From NCBI RefSeq assembly GCF_018449605.1, contig NZ_JAAVUW010000001.1, positions 434,001 through 498,000 of the forward strand: a stretch of 64,000 bases of DNA, read 5' to 3'. The stretch comes from Luteibacter sp. dw_328. Its GTDB lineage: Bacteria; Pseudomonadota; Gammaproteobacteria; Xanthomonadales; Rhodanobacteraceae. The notes under the pieces are model-generated. The model did no database searches and was not told where the DNA came from. It saw only the letters and a program-made list of their open reading frames with translations. A program made the position numbers and the translations under genes. This document shows, one piece after another, positions 20,057 through 29,286 of this stretch. The number at the start of each line of letters is the position of its first letter. The first letter of the stretch is position 1.

Positions 20057-21463
20057 CTAAATAACGACCGAATCAGCGCCCTCATCACCGCTCTCCATCA
20101 ACTGCATCAGCCGATCGAGCCCTTGCTTCAGACGCACGCGATCTTTCACGCCGCCCAGCGAAATGCGGATCGCCTGCTCCTGCGGGGCACCCGACGAGAA
20201 CGCATCCGACGGTGTGACAGCGAGGCCTTCCAGGCGCGCTGTCATCGTCAGCGCACGTGCCGTCCACCGTCCCGGCAGTGGTAGCCAAAGATGAATGCCT
20301 TCGGCGGCGGGGGCTTCCGCACCGGTGAGCAGGTTCGCCGGGCGGAGTATCCGCGCCGCCATGGACTGCCGCTCGCCTGCTTCGGCACGCACGCCATCGA
20401 GCAAGGTCGCAGCCGTGCCGTCGTGAATCCATTGGGTCGCCAGTGACGTCATGACCGGCGTCGACATCAGGGTTACCGCGCGCAGGCTACCCAGGAACGC
20501 CGAGCGCGACGAGGCATCCGGCGTCACGACGTAAGCGGTGCGCAGGCCGGGCGTCAACGCTTTCGACAGGGTGGCGATGTAACAGGTCCGCTCCGGCGCG
20601 AGGCGTGCGATCGGTGGCGGCGCCGCCCGGCACAAAGGCCAATAGGGGTCATCTTCGATGATGCGCAGGTCGCGCTTTCGCGCTACCGCGACGAGCTGTT
20701 CGCGGCGTGTCGCAGGCATGCTCGTCGCCGTCGGATTGCGCAGGGTAGGGTTGAGATAGATGACGCGTGCCTTATGCGCGAGGGTCGCCTCGTCAAGGGC
20801 ATCGGGAAGCATGCCCTCGGCGTCGCTTTCCACGGCAACGAGTCGTCGGCCCAGATGCGCGGCGGCGCTGATCATGCCCGGGTACAACACCGGTTCGGTC
20901 AGTACGGTGTCGCCAGCATCGCTCAGGGCCAGAAGCAGCCCCGCAAGGGCCGCCTGTGCGCCGGGGCAGGTCACGACGCGCGCGTTCTCCAGCCGTCCCA
21001 GCATCGGGGCGAGCCACGCGACGCCGGCGGCGCGATCGACATCACTGCCGCCGCCTGGGTGGTAGCTCATCAACAGGTGCGAATCGGTATGGGTCAGTAC
21101 CTGGTCCACGCCGCGCTTGAGCAAGGCCGTGAGGTCCACGCCCCGGGGCGGGGGCGGGATATTCATGCCAAGGTCCACGACCTGGGCGGTATCGAACCGT
21201 GGCGCGGAGACGAAGGTTCCCATGGCGCCGTTGGCGTGCAGCAATTTGCGTTGGCGGGCTTCCGCGTACGCCCGGGTCACCGTGGTCAGGTCCATGCCGA
21301 GTGCCGTCGCCAGCTGGCGTTGGGGCGGAAGGCGATCCCCCGGCCGCAGCCGTCCGTCGGTGATGGCCCTTTCCATGAAGCGAACCACCTGCAGGTAGCG
21401 CGGGCCCTCTTCGTCGAGCGCCGCCGCCCAGTCGAGCCCTTGTATGGAGGTTGTCCGCGTCAC
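20057..21463 (-). CDS. MocR-family regulator (GntR HTH plus aminotransferase domain)
   Basis: 468 residues from a GTG at 21463; the longer frame to 21526 would overlap the divergent cyo start. An N-terminal GntR helix-turn-helix (about 20-85: YLQVVRFMERAI...LPPQRQLATALGMDLTTVTRAY) is joined to an aminotransferase-like domain with IIEDDPYW and the PLP-lysine motif ATLSKALTPG. It is divergent from the cyoABCD operon, and a strong inverted repeat sits between them (21505-21526). It may therefore control the oxidase as well as itself, which would be unusual for a MocR protein. Confidence 0.88.
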   Translation of the reverse strand: MTRTTSIQGLDWAAALDEEGPRYLQVVRFMERAITDGRLRPGDRLPPQRQLATALGMDLTTVTRAYAEARQRKLLHANGAMGTFVSAPRFDTAQVVDLGMNIPPPPRGVDLTALLKRGVDQVLTHTDSHLLMSYHPGGGSDVDRAAGVAWLAPMLGRLENARVVTCPGAQAALAGLLLALSDAGDTVLTEPVLYPGMISAAAHLGRRLVAVESDAEGMLPDALDEATLAHKARVIYLNPTLRNPTATSMPATRREQLVAVARKRDLRIIEDDPYWPLCRAAPPPIARLAPERTCYIATLSKALTPGLRTAYVVTPDASSRSAFLGSLRAVTLMSTPVMTSLATQWIHDGTAATLLDGVRAEAGERQSMAARILRPANLLTGAEAPAAEGIHLWLPLPGRWTARALTMTARLEGLAVTPSDAFSSGAPQEQAIRISLGGVKDRVRLKQGLDRLMQLMESGDEGADSVVI

Positions 21464-21504
21464 AATGCCACCGATGTATGGATATTGTAGACGCATAGTA
21501 TGCG

Positions 21505-21526
21505 ATGCATCCCTATATGGATGCAT
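21505..21526. promoter_or_regulatory. inverted repeat between MocR gene and cyoA
   Basis: Perfect 8-base arms ATGCATCC and GGATGCAT flank a 6-base CTATAT spacer. The surrounding 21470-21530 is AT-rich and repeats GTATGGATA/ATATGGATG elements. It ends 2 bp before the preferred cyoA start. It is a likely operator for the MocR regulator, possibly acting on both divergent promoters. Confidence 0.6.
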
Positions 21527-21528
21527 AC

Positions 21529-22494
21529 ATGTTTGCGTCGCTGCTCCACCGAATCCACCGGCCCGCGCTGCGCCTTGCCGCCGTAGGCAGCGCGCTGCTC
21601 CTTCAGGGCTGCCGTCTCGCCCTGTTCGATCCCAAAGGCGACATCGGCAACCAGGAACGTCACCTCATCCTGCTTTCGACGGGCCTGATGTTGCTCGTGG
21701 TGATTCCGGTGATCGCGCTGACCCTGTACTTCTTCTGGCGATACCGCGCGACGAACACCGAGGCTACCTATGCGCCTGAGTGGTCGCACTCCACGACGAT
21801 CGAGGTGGTCGTGTGGACCATTCCGTGCGTGATCGTCGCCGTGCTCGCCGTGCTGATCTGGCGGAGCACGCACGCCCTCGATCCGTACAAAGCGCTCGCT
21901 TCGGACCGCCCGCCCGTGAAGGTCGAGGTGGTCGCGCTCAACTGGAAGTGGCTTTTCATCTATCCCGACTACGGCATTGCGACGGTGAACGAACTGGTCA
22001 TCCCGGCGCACACGCCGATCGAGTTCCACCTGACCGCCGACTCGTTGATGAACTCGTTTTTCATTCCACGCCTCGGTAGCCAGGTCTACGCGATGGCCGG
22101 CATGGAAACGCGGCTTCACCTGATCGCTGATGAGGTGGGTACGTATGCGGGCCGGTCGTCAGCGTATAGCGGTGCCGGCTTCTCGGGCATGCGCTTCGAC
22201 ACGATCGCCGTGAACGATGCGGACTTCGCGGACTGGATCAAGCGCACGCGTACGTCGTCGCCAGCGCTGACTGCCGATGGCTACCACGCACTCACCGCAC
22301 CCAGCGAGCATGAGCCAGCGCGGAAGTTCGGCAAGGTCGAACCCGGCTTGTTCGAACACGTGGTCGACCAATACATGCCGAAGGCCGCCGGTGGCGAAAT
22401 CTGCGGCCCGTCTGACACCGTGGCCCGCATTCCCTCCGTACTCGATCCGCAGCATGCGGAAACGCTTCCCTTAACGTCGCCGGCGAAGGACTGA
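21529..22494 (+). CDS. cyoA: cytochrome o ubiquinol oxidase subunit II
   Basis: 321 residues. I prefer the ATG at 21529 because it gives a proper lipoprotein signal peptide with lipobox LLQGC (lipid-modified Cys28); an ATG at 21505 lies in the operator repeat. After the signal come two membrane helices (about 45-66 and 88-108) and a periplasmic cupredoxin domain without the Cys pair of a CuA centre ([16 protein letters not shown]), which marks a quinol rather than a cytochrome c oxidase. First gene of cyoABCD; cyoB follows after 5 bp. Confidence 0.95.
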   Translation: MFASLLHRIHRPALRLAAVGSALLLQGCRLALFDPKGDIGNQERHLILLSTGLMLLVVIPVIALTLYFFWRYRATNTEATYAPEWSHSTTIEVVVWTIPCVIVAVLAVLIWRSTHALDPYKALASDRPPVKVEVVALNWKWLFIYPDYGIATVNELVIPAHTPIEFHLTADSLMNSFFIPRLGSQVYAMAGMETRLHLIADEVGTYAGRSSAYSGAGFSGMRFDTIAVNDADFADWIKRTRTSSPALTADGYHALTAPSEHEPARKFGKVEPGLFEHVVDQYMPKAAGGEICGPSDTVARIPSVLDPQHAETLPLTSPAKD

Positions 22495-22499
22495 ACACC

Positions 22500-24509
22500 A
22501 TGTTCGGCAAACTCGATCTATCCGCCATCCCGTTCCACGAGCCCATCATCATGGGTACCCTGGTTATCGTGATGCTCGGTGGCGCGGCCCTGCTCGCCGC
22601 CGTGACTTACTATCGCAAGTGGACCTATCTCTGGCGCGAGTGGCTGACGTCGGTCGACCACAAGCGCATCGGGGTGATGTACATCATCCTGGCGCTGGTC
22701 ATGCTTCTTCGCGGCTTCGCCGACGCGCTGATGATGCGCGCACAGCAAGCGATCGCTGCCAACGGCTCCGCAGGCTATTTGCCACCTCACCATTACGACC
22801 AGATCTTCACTGCCCACGGCGTGATCATGATCTTCTTCGTCGCCACGCCGCTCATCCTCGGTCTGATGAACGTGGTGGTGCCGCTGCAGATCGGCGCGCG
22901 CGATGTCGCGTTTCCGTTCGTCAACTCGCTTAGCTTCTGGCTGTCCGCGGTGGGCGCCGTGCTGGTGATGATGTCCATGTTCGTGGGCGATTTCGCCGCG
23001 ACGGGCTGGGTGGCGTATCCGCCCCTGTCGGAACTCGGTTACAGCCCTACGGTGGGTGTGGATTACTACATATGGTCGCTGCAGGTTTCAGGGCTCGGCA
23101 CCCTGCTGACCGGCATCAACCTGGTCGTGACCATCCTGCGCATGCGCGCACCGGGCATGACCTTGATGCGCATGCCGGTATTCACGTGGACGGCGTTGAT
23201 CACCAATATCCTCATCATTGGTGTGTTTCCCGTGTTGACCGCCACGCTCGCGCTGCTCAGCGCCGACCGCTACCTGGACATGCACTTCTTCACCAACGAG
23301 CTTGGTGGGAACGCGATGATGTACATCAACCTGATCTGGGTGTGGGGTCATCCCGAGGTCTATATCCTCATCCTGCCTTGCTTCGGTGCCTTCTCCGAAA
23401 TCATCTCGACGTTTTCCGGCAAGCCGTTGTTCGGCTATAAATCGATGGTATACGCCACCTCGTCCATCGGCGTGCTGTCGTTCTTCGTCTGGCTGCACCA
23501 CTTCTTCACCATGGGTTCGGGAGCGAACGTCAACGCCTTCTTCGGCATCATGACGTCGATCATCTCCATACCCACGGGCGTGAAGCTGTTCAACTGGTTG
23601 TTCACCATGTTCCGCGGACGCATCCGTTACCACTCCTCGGTCTGGTGGACGATCGGCTTCATGGTCACGTTCGCCATCGGTGGCATGACGGGTGTGCTCC
23701 TGGCCGTGCCCGGCGCGGACTTCGTACTGCACAACAGCCTGTTCCTCGTGGCGCATTTCCATAACGTGATCATCGGTGGCGTGCTGTTCGGCTGCCTGGC
23801 CGCGATCGGCTTCTGGTTCCCCAAAGTGTTCGGGTTCACGCTGAACGAGCTCTGGGGCAAGGTGTCGTTCTGGTGCTGGCTGGTCGGTTTCTATCTCGCC
23901 TTCATGCCGCTTTACGTGCTTGGCCTGGATGGCATGACGCGGCGCATGAACCACTATGACGATCCCACCTGGCAGCCATGGCTGGTCGTCGCGCTCATCG
24001 GCGCACTGGTGATTGCCTGTGGCATCGCCGCGCTCGGCATCCAGCTGGTCGTCAGCATCCGCAACCGGAACGCCAACCTCGACATGACGGGCGACCCCTG
24101 GGACGGCCGTAGCCTGGAATGGTCCACCGCCTCGCCGGCGCCGTTCTACAACTTCGCCCACGTACCGGTGATCACCTCGCTGGAACCGCACTGGGATGCG
24201 AAGAAGGCGGGTACCGCGTACGTCGAGCCGGCGGCGTACGAAGACATCCACATGCCGCGGAACACGGGTGCGGGCTTCATCATCGCCGCCATCTCGCTCG
24301 CGTTGTGCTTCGCACTGGTCTGGCACATCTGGCCGCTGGCGATCGCTTCGCTGCTCGGCATGATCGCTGCCTTCATCGTGCGGACCTACGACCGCGACGT
24401 GGATTACTACGTGCCTGCCGCCGAGGTCGCTGCGATCGAACGGGCACGCTATGCGCGTCTGCCGAAGACCCATCCTACCGCCGCCACACGCTACGACGAG
24501 GCCGCCTGA
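22500..24509 (+). CDS. cyoB: cytochrome o ubiquinol oxidase subunit I
   Basis: 669 residues, many membrane helices; the catalytic proton-pumping subunit that reduces O2 with electrons from ubiquinol. Key residues sit at the same numbers as in E. coli CyoB: the quinol-site residues Arg71, Asp75, His98 and Gln101, and haem b ligand His106. The haem-copper centre is complete: WVWGHPEVY (His and cross-linked Tyr), WLHHFFT (two Cu ligands) and AHFHNV (haem ligands). The gene is tightly spaced with cyoA and cyoC. Confidence 0.97.
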   Translation: MFGKLDLSAIPFHEPIIMGTLVIVMLGGAALLAAVTYYRKWTYLWREWLTSVDHKRIGVMYIILALVMLLRGFADALMMRAQQAIAANGSAGYLPPHHYDQIFTAHGVIMIFFVATPLILGLMNVVVPLQIGARDVAFPFVNSLSFWLSAVGAVLVMMSMFVGDFAATGWVAYPPLSELGYSPTVGVDYYIWSLQVSGLGTLLTGINLVVTILRMRAPGMTLMRMPVFTWTALITNILIIGVFPVLTATLALLSADRYLDMHFFTNELGGNAMMYINLIWVWGHPEVYILILPCFGAFSEIISTFSGKPLFGYKSMVYATSSIGVLSFFVWLHHFFTMGSGANVNAFFGIMTSIISIPTGVKLFNWLFTMFRGRIRYHSSVWWTIGFMVTFAIGGMTGVLLAVPGADFVLHNSLFLVAHFHNVIIGGVLFGCLAAIGFWFPKVFGFTLNELWGKVSFWCWLVGFYLAFMPLYVLGLDGMTRRMNHYDDPTWQPWLVVALIGALVIACGIAALGIQLVVSIRNRNANLDMTGDPWDGRSLEWSTASPAPFYNFAHVPVITSLEPHWDAKKAGTAYVEPAAYEDIHMPRNTGAGFIIAAISLALCFALVWHIWPLAIASLLGMIAAFIVRTYDRDVDYYVPAAEVAAIERARYARLPKTHPTAATRYDEAA

Positions 24510-24511
24510 GC

Positions 24512-25117
24512 ATGAGCACTACCCTTGCCACGGCCGGACATGGCCACGCGGAGCACGACGACGGGTCGATGACCACGGTCGGCTTCTGGATCTACCTGAT
24601 GAGCGACTGCCTGATCTTCGCGACGCTGTTCGCGACGTTCGGCGTCCTGGCCGGCGCCACGGCAGGCGGACCGGGGGGCAGGGAGCTTTTCAGCCTGCCG
24701 TTCGTGCTGACGGAAACGATGTTGCTGTTGTTGAGCAGCTTCACCTTCGGCGCCGGCATGCTCGGTGCGGCGGCGGGACGCCGTCGCGTGTTGCTCGGCT
24801 GGCTAGCCGTGACCTTCCTGCTCGGTCTCGGCTTCATCGTCATGGAAGTGCATGAGTTCGTCGAGCTGATCCACGACGGCGCAGGTCCGTCGCGCAGCGC
24901 CTTCCTGTCCGCGTATTTCGGACTGGTCGGCACCCATGGCCTGCACGTGCTGTCGGGGCTGATCTGGCTGGGCGTGATGATGCATCAGGTGCTGCGCTTC
25001 GGCCTGGACGGCATCGTCCGTCGGCGACTGGCCTGCCTCAGCCTGTTCTGGCACTTCCTTGACCTGATCTGGATCTGCGTCTTCACTTTCGTCTATCTGC
25101 GCGAGTTCACTCCATGA
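24512..25117 (+). CDS. cyoC: cytochrome o ubiquinol oxidase subunit III
   Basis: 201 residues with five membrane helices, from the ATG at 24512, 2 bp after the cyoB stop. The frame is open far upstream inside cyoB but has no start with family homology. Typical segments are TVGFWIYLMSDCLIFATLFATF, the VMEVHEF helix with its conserved Glu, and GTHGLHVLSGLIW. It stabilises the oxidase core. It overlaps cyoD by an ATGA. Confidence 0.95.
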   Translation: MSTTLATAGHGHAEHDDGSMTTVGFWIYLMSDCLIFATLFATFGVLAGATAGGPGGRELFSLPFVLTETMLLLLSSFTFGAGMLGAAAGRRRVLLGWLAVTFLLGLGFIVMEVHEFVELIHDGAGPSRSAFLSAYFGLVGTHGLHVLSGLIWLGVMMHQVLRFGLDGIVRRRLACLSLFWHFLDLIWICVFTFVYLREFTP

Positions 25118-25464
25118 GTCACGATACCCAGGCCCACGGCAGCATGCGGAGCTATCTGTCCGGTTTTATTCTTTCCGTCGCCCTGACCCTGGCCTCGTTC
25201 GGCGCGGTCATGTCGAACGTGGTTCCAGCCAGCGCGCGCCTCGCGCTCATCGTCACGCTGTGCGTGGCGCAGTTGTTCGTCCAGCTGGTGTACTTCCTGC
25301 ACCTCGGCTCGGCGCGAAGCCAGCGCGCGAACACGGCGATCTTTGCCTGCACGACCTTCCTGATCGCCGTGGTGGTGGCTGGCTCGCTCTGGGTGATGCA
25401 CAACGCCAACGTCAACATGATGCCGATGCCCATGTCGGTGCATCAGGCAATGATGCACGAGTAG
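25114..25464 (+). CDS. cyoD: cytochrome o ubiquinol oxidase subunit IV
   Basis: 116 residues, three membrane helices (about 14-36, 43-66, 78-98) and the LTLASFGAV and VQLVYFLHL signatures of CyoD; the His-, Met-rich tail (NMMPMPMSVHQAMMHE) is a little longer than in E. coli. It needs the overlapping cyoC for translation start coupling. No cyoE (haem O synthase) follows; the next genes are on the other strand, so haem O must come from a gene elsewhere. Confidence 0.93.
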   Translation: MSHDTQAHGSMRSYLSGFILSVALTLASFGAVMSNVVPASARLALIVTLCVAQLFVQLVYFLHLGSARSQRANTAIFACTTFLIAVVVAGSLWVMHNANVNMMPMPMSVHQAMMHE

Positions 25465-25472
25465 CCGTCGGA

Positions 25473-25673
25473 CTAGAGGTTGCGTTCGCCGGCCGCCACG
25501 GCCTCGAGCAGCGAAACCACGTGCTCGCCTTCGCCGGCGAGCGCCACTTCCACGGCGGTGCGATCGCCCAGTTCCTTGATGGGCGTCAGCAGCAGCCAAT
25601 CCCACACGGCCTGGCGATCGGGCTCGATGCCGTAGGCCAGGTCCGCTATCCGTCGCATGATCCGGTTGCCCAT
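25473..25673 (-). CDS. small protein resembling the C-terminal part of Xre/MbcA/ParS antitoxins
   Basis: 66 residues starting 3 bp after the stop of the MipA-like gene, so it is very likely translated from the same message. The segment WDWLLLTPIKELGDRTAVEVALAGEG-like, with helix, Gly-Asp-Arg-Thr turn and acidic Gly-Glu-Gly, resembles the toxin-binding domain (DUF2384) of MbcA/ParS/Xre antitoxins. The DNA-binding half is missing and no RES toxin gene lies beside it. It could be a domain remnant, a free-standing relative, or an unrelated small protein. Function unknown. Confidence 0.5.
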   Translation of the reverse strand: MGNRIMRRIADLAYGIEPDRQAVWDWLLLTPIKELGDRTAVEVALAGEGEHVVSLLEAVAAGERNL

Positions 25674-25676
25674 CGC

Positions 25677-26453
25677 TCAGAACACGTGGCTGAGTGAGAC
25701 GAAGAAACTACGGGTATGGTCGGCATTGACCATGGGGCTGTCTTTCACGGCATCCGGGAGAAGGGTGTAGCGCATGCCGACCGACGTGACCCAGGAAGGC
25801 GACAGCCGGTAATTCGCCATGAGGTTCACGTACGGCGCGGTGCCGCCGTCGGCGTGGTACGCAGGAAGGCCGCTGCGCAGCGCCTCGCGGCCGCTGACGC
25901 CGTAGTAGTAGTCGTTGAGCGCGCCGTTGCTTCGCGTGACACCCACGGTCGGGATGAACGTGACAGCGCCTTTCTTCAGCGGGTAGCTGTAGCCGGCGTC
26001 GAGCAGGGTGCCGCCGCCGTGGCCGGTGAATTCCTTCTGCGCGCTGGCGGACACGACGCCCCATTCCGCTTTGTGCCGCCACGCCACGCCTGCCATACCG
26101 GAGATGTCACGGTTGGACAGCTGTTTCAGCTGCGCGTTGTTGGTGTCCTGATGGCGGAAACGGTTGGCGAATGGCGAGACGATGAGGGAAATTTCGTCGC
26201 TGGGCGTCGAAAGCAGCTTGTAGCCTGCGGAGACGCCGCGGAAGTAAAACGACTTACCCTCGTAGTTCACCAGGGGCAGGGGCAACGCCTTGTTGTCGTA
26301 GCTGCGATACGGGCTGGGGGCCCAGGCGGCTCCGATACCGAGGCTCCAGCCGGGCGCGCGGTCGTCTGCGGATTGCGCCGACACGGCGCCAGAAAGGGCG
26401 ATGCCGGCGATCAGGGCGAGAAGGGACGCGGCGCGCGAACGGGGTACTGACAT
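25677..26453 (-). CDS. MipA/OmpV family outer membrane protein
   Basis: 258 residues with a Sec signal peptide (cleavage near SAQSA, residue 27) and a beta-barrel typical of the MipA/OmpV family: WSLGIGAAWAPSPYRSYD near the start, alternating aromatic strands, and C-terminal FFVSLSHVF ending in Phe. Members are scaffolds or porins in the outer membrane and are often stress-regulated. It is divergent from an OmpR-type response regulator and sensor kinase, with 11-bp direct repeats between them, so that system is its probable controller. Confidence 0.9.
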   Translation of the reverse strand: MSVPRSRAASLLALIAGIALSGAVSAQSADDRAPGWSLGIGAAWAPSPYRSYDNKALPLPLVNYEGKSFYFRGVSAGYKLLSTPSDEISLIVSPFANRFRHQDTNNAQLKQLSNRDISGMAGVAWRHKAEWGVVSASAQKEFTGHGGGTLLDAGYSYPLKKGAVTFIPTVGVTRSNGALNDYYYGVSGREALRSGLPAYHADGGTAPYVNLMANYRLSPSWVTSVGMRYTLLPDAVKDSPMVNADHTRSFFVSLSHVF

Positions 26454-26498
26454 GCGGGAGAACTCTTAGGGGACGACAGGTTGTAAATGCTGGGGAGC

Positions 26499-26520
26499 GG
26501 ACATTGCCCCAACATTGCGT
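26499..26520. promoter_or_regulatory. 11-bp-spaced direct repeats, likely response-regulator boxes
   Basis: ACATTGC occurs at 26501-26507 and again at 26512-26518, one DNA turn apart, in the 121 bp between the divergent MipA-like gene and the response regulator. Tandem half-sites 10-11 bp apart are how OmpR-family regulators bind. A TGGGG/CCCCA dyad overlaps the first copy. Confidence 0.5.
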
Positions 26521-26574
26521 GGCCTGATAGGCGTTTAGCTCGTGTTAGGATCGCGCCCCTTCGGGAGGTTCTGC

Positions 26575-27264
26575 ATGCGCATACTGCTGGTGGAAGACGA
26601 GCCGGAGATGGCCGCTGTGCTCCAGGCTGGCCTGCATCGGCACGGCATGCTCGTGGACATCGCCCCGGATATCGCGCATGCGACCGAGGCCTTGCAGTGC
26701 AAGGTTCACGATCTGCTCCTGCTCGACAGGCAGCTCCCCGACGGCGACGGCGCGACCCTGCTGGCCACGGCACGGGCGACGCACGCCGATCTTCCGGTGA
26801 TCATGCTGACTGCCCGCGGTTCACTCACCGACCGCATCGAGGGCCTGGATCTGGGCGCGGATGACTACCTGGTCAAACCGTTCGCGATCGAAGAATTGCT
26901 TGCACGCATCCGCGCCATCTCCCGGCGTCCCGCGCAGATCTCCCTGCCGGTGGCCATGCTTGGCAACCTCTGCTTCGATTTCACCGCCCGCGAGGCCGTG
27001 GTCGATGGACACCCCTTGCGTCTGCAGCGTCGCCAGCTCCTGTTGCTCGAAGCACTGGCCTACCGGCATGGACGCACGGTGCAGCGCGAGGTACTGCAGG
27101 AGGCGGTCTACGGTTTCGACGACGCGATCCAGTCGAACGCACTGGATGCCCACGTGTCGAAGTTGCGGCGGGCGCTCGTGGAGGCGAACGCGAGCGTCGA
27201 GATCCACGTGATCCGCGGGATTGGCTACCTGCTGCGGGGGGTTCGCGATGAGCAGGCGGGCTAA
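26575..27264 (+). CDS. OmpR-family response regulator
   Basis: 229 residues from the ATG at 26575 with GGGAGG upstream. Receiver domain 1-118 with Glu8/Asp9, phosphoacceptor Asp51 (LLLDRQLP) and the KPF lysine, then a winged-helix DNA-binding domain (about 130-225, ending in VIRGIGYLLRG). It overlaps the sensor kinase gene by 17 bases. The divergent MipA/OmpV gene and the direct repeats in the spacer suggest what it regulates. It is of the QseB/PmrA-like type; the signal is unknown. Confidence 0.94.
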   Translation: MRILLVEDEPEMAAVLQAGLHRHGMLVDIAPDIAHATEALQCKVHDLLLLDRQLPDGDGATLLATARATHADLPVIMLTARGSLTDRIEGLDLGADDYLVKPFAIEELLARIRAISRRPAQISLPVAMLGNLCFDFTAREAVVDGHPLRLQRRQLLLLEALAYRHGRTVQREVLQEAVYGFDDAIQSNALDAHVSKLRRALVEANASVEIHVIRGIGYLLRGVRDEQAG

Positions 27265-28606
27265 ATCGCTCACGGTCCTGCTGGGTGTCCGGCTCAGCGT
27301 GCTGCAGATCGTGATCCTGGTCGCGACCATCGCCGCGCTGACCTGGAGCTTCCTCAACACGCGGGCGGCCTATATCGACGAAGACATGGCGCGTGACATT
27401 GCACGCGCGGTCACCGTCGACGATGGCGCGATGCACCTGCACACCGGTGGCGACATGCGCGCCGTCCTCGATAGCGAACCGCGCATCTGGTTCGCGGTCG
27501 AGGACGAGCAAGGGCATCGGCTCAGCCATGGGAATGTGCCGCAGGCGTATCGCTCGCTGGTGGGTTCGCTGTCTACGTTGGAAGCCTCCGAAGTCCACAC
27601 GACGAGCGCACCCTATGAACTGGCCATGCGAGTCGTCGTGGAAAACACGCCGCACGGACGGATCCACGTCATCGTGGGTGGCGCCCCGGTCCTCGGCATC
27701 GCGCTCATTTTCTTCAAGATTTCCGTTTATCTCGGCACGCGTATCGGCTTGCCACTGGTGTTGGTGACGCTCGTCGCCGTGCCATGGCTCATCCATCGGT
27801 CGATGGCCGGCGTCGGCAAGGTGGCCGACCAGGCCCAGCGCATCAATATCGACGAGCGTGGCGCCCAACTGGAGGACGGCGCGGTACCGCGGGAACTGCA
27901 GCCGCTGGTGCGTGCGTTCAACCTGGCACTGGAGCGGTTGGGCGAAGGCTATGACGCGCGCGACCGCTTCCTGGTGGACGCCGCGCACGAACTGCGTGCA
28001 CCCATCGCCATTCTCGAGGCCCGCCTCGACACCTTGCCGCACGGTGAGGCGCGAACGCGCCTGCTGACCGACCTGGCGCGTCTGGCCAATATCGCCGAGC
28101 AGTTGCTCGACCTCCAGCGGCTGGGCAAGCAGGTGACGGCGTTCGAGCCGCTGGACCTGGTCACCCTCGTGCGCGAAGTGAGTGCCGACGTGGCGCCGTT
28201 GGTGCTCGATGCGGGCTACGAGCTGGCCATGGACGCGCCCGATCATGCCGTCGTGATCATGGGCGACCGCCTCTCGTTGTCCCGGGCGGTGACCAACCTG
28301 ATCCAGAACGCCATCGCTCATGCGGGAGGCAGGGGGCTGATCCACGTGGCCGTGATGGAAGGGGGCGTGTTCGAGATCAGCGACGAGGGGCCGGGCATTC
28401 CGGAGGGAGAGCGGGCGAAGGTTTTTACGCCGTTTTATCGGTTGCGACCGAGCAGTGTGGGGACCGGCCTGGGGTTGCACCTCGTCCAGGAGATCGTTGC
28501 CCGGCATGGGGGCGATATCCGGCTGACGGAGGCACCAGGGGGTGGGGCCAGGTTCTCCGTAAGGCTGCCAACATCCCTGCCGGTTCGGCTGCCTAGCTCT
28601 TTGTAG
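27248..28606 (+). CDS. OmpR-type sensor histidine kinase
   Basis: 452 residues from the ATG at 27248 inside the regulator's end. TM1 (about 12-33), a periplasmic sensor of about 110 residues, TM2 (about 148-182), linker/HAMP-like segment, HisKA with phospho-His247 in DAAHELRAPIAIL, and a HATPase with N-box NLIQNAIAHA and G-boxes DEGPGI and GTGLGL. The phosphoacceptor motif has Ala where HELRTP is usual. Its TAG stop codon is supplied by the first bases of a palindromic repeat (28603), so the C-terminus was probably reset by the repeat. Confidence 0.93.
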   Translation: MSRRAKSLTVLLGVRLSVLQIVILVATIAALTWSFLNTRAAYIDEDMARDIARAVTVDDGAMHLHTGGDMRAVLDSEPRIWFAVEDEQGHRLSHGNVPQAYRSLVGSLSTLEASEVHTTSAPYELAMRVVVENTPHGRIHVIVGGAPVLGIALIFFKISVYLGTRIGLPLVLVTLVAVPWLIHRSMAGVGKVADQAQRINIDERGAQLEDGAVPRELQPLVRAFNLALERLGEGYDARDRFLVDAAHELRAPIAILEARLDTLPHGEARTRLLTDLARLANIAEQLLDLQRLGKQVTAFEPLDLVTLVREVSADVAPLVLDAGYELAMDAPDHAVVIMGDRLSLSRAVTNLIQNAIAHAGGRGLIHVAVMEGGVFEISDEGPGIPEGERAKVFTPFYRLRPSSVGTGLGLHLVQEIVARHGGDIRLTEAPGGGARFSVRLPTSLPVRLPSSL

Positions 28607-28688
28607 GAGCCGATTTATCGGCGATTCCTGCGGAGCGAGGCCTATGACGATGTCGCGATCTGGTTTTCGCCGATGAATCGGCTCCTAC
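28603..28688. repeat. paired palindromic intergenic repeat, copy B
   Basis: The unit GTAGGAGCCGATTTATCGGC(GA) at 28603-28624 faces its inverted partner at 28667-28688, with 42 bp between. The two units are near-perfect complements, so the pair can fold into one long hairpin. The TAG in the first unit is the stop codon of the kinase gene. Confidence 0.85.
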
Positions 28689-28824
28689 AGGGGCAGGGCG
28701 TTGGGCCGCCGGCGGCAAGTCCTTACTATTGTTTCTATCGCGTTCGACCGCATTATTGGACAAGCGGTGGAGCGGGCCCGCAACTGGCCTGCAGCCCCCG
28801 ATCTTCATCCCTCTGGAGGTCCCT

Positions 28825-29286
28825 ATGTCCGACTATCGCAAGACCCCCGAAGCCCTCGCCAAGCTGACCCCCGAACAGTTCCGGGTGACTCAGCAGAGCG
28901 GCACCGAGCGGCCGTTCCACAATGAATTCAACGACAACAAGGAGCCCGGTATCTACGTCGATATCGTCTCGGGCGAACCCCTGTTCTCGTCCTTCGACAA
29001 GTTCGATAGCGGTTGCGGCTGGCCCAGTTTCACGCGCCCGCTCGAGGCGGATTATGTCGAAGAGAAGCGCGACATCACCCACGGCATGATTCGCACCGAG
29101 GTGCGTTCGGCCAATGGCGACAGCCACCTGGGCCACGTCTTCCCGGATGGCCCGCGTGACCAGGGTGGCCTGCGCTACTGCATCAACTCGGCCTCGCTGC
29201 GTTTCATTCCCGTCGCCGATCTCGAAAAGGAAGGCTACGGCAAGTACATCCACATGTTCGACAGTGAAACCGGAGGTGTCCTGTGA
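28825..29286 (+). CDS. msrB: peptide-methionine (R)-S-oxide reductase
   Basis: 153 residues from the ATG at 28825, preceded by TGGAGG. It repairs the R-epimer of oxidised methionine. The catalytic Cys119 is in [11 protein letters not shown] and a likely resolving Cys64 in SGCGWPSF; the two CxxC zinc motifs found in many MsrB proteins are absent, so this is a zinc-free type. The stop overlaps the GTG start of msrA (GTGA), giving a coupled msrB-msrA unit. The frame reaching 28729 lacks homology. Confidence 0.95.
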   Translation: MSDYRKTPEALAKLTPEQFRVTQQSGTERPFHNEFNDNKEPGIYVDIVSGEPLFSSFDKFDSGCGWPSFTRPLEADYVEEKRDITHGMIRTEVRSANGDSHLGHVFPDGPRDQGGLRYCINSASLRFIPVADLEKEGYGKYIHMFDSETGGVL

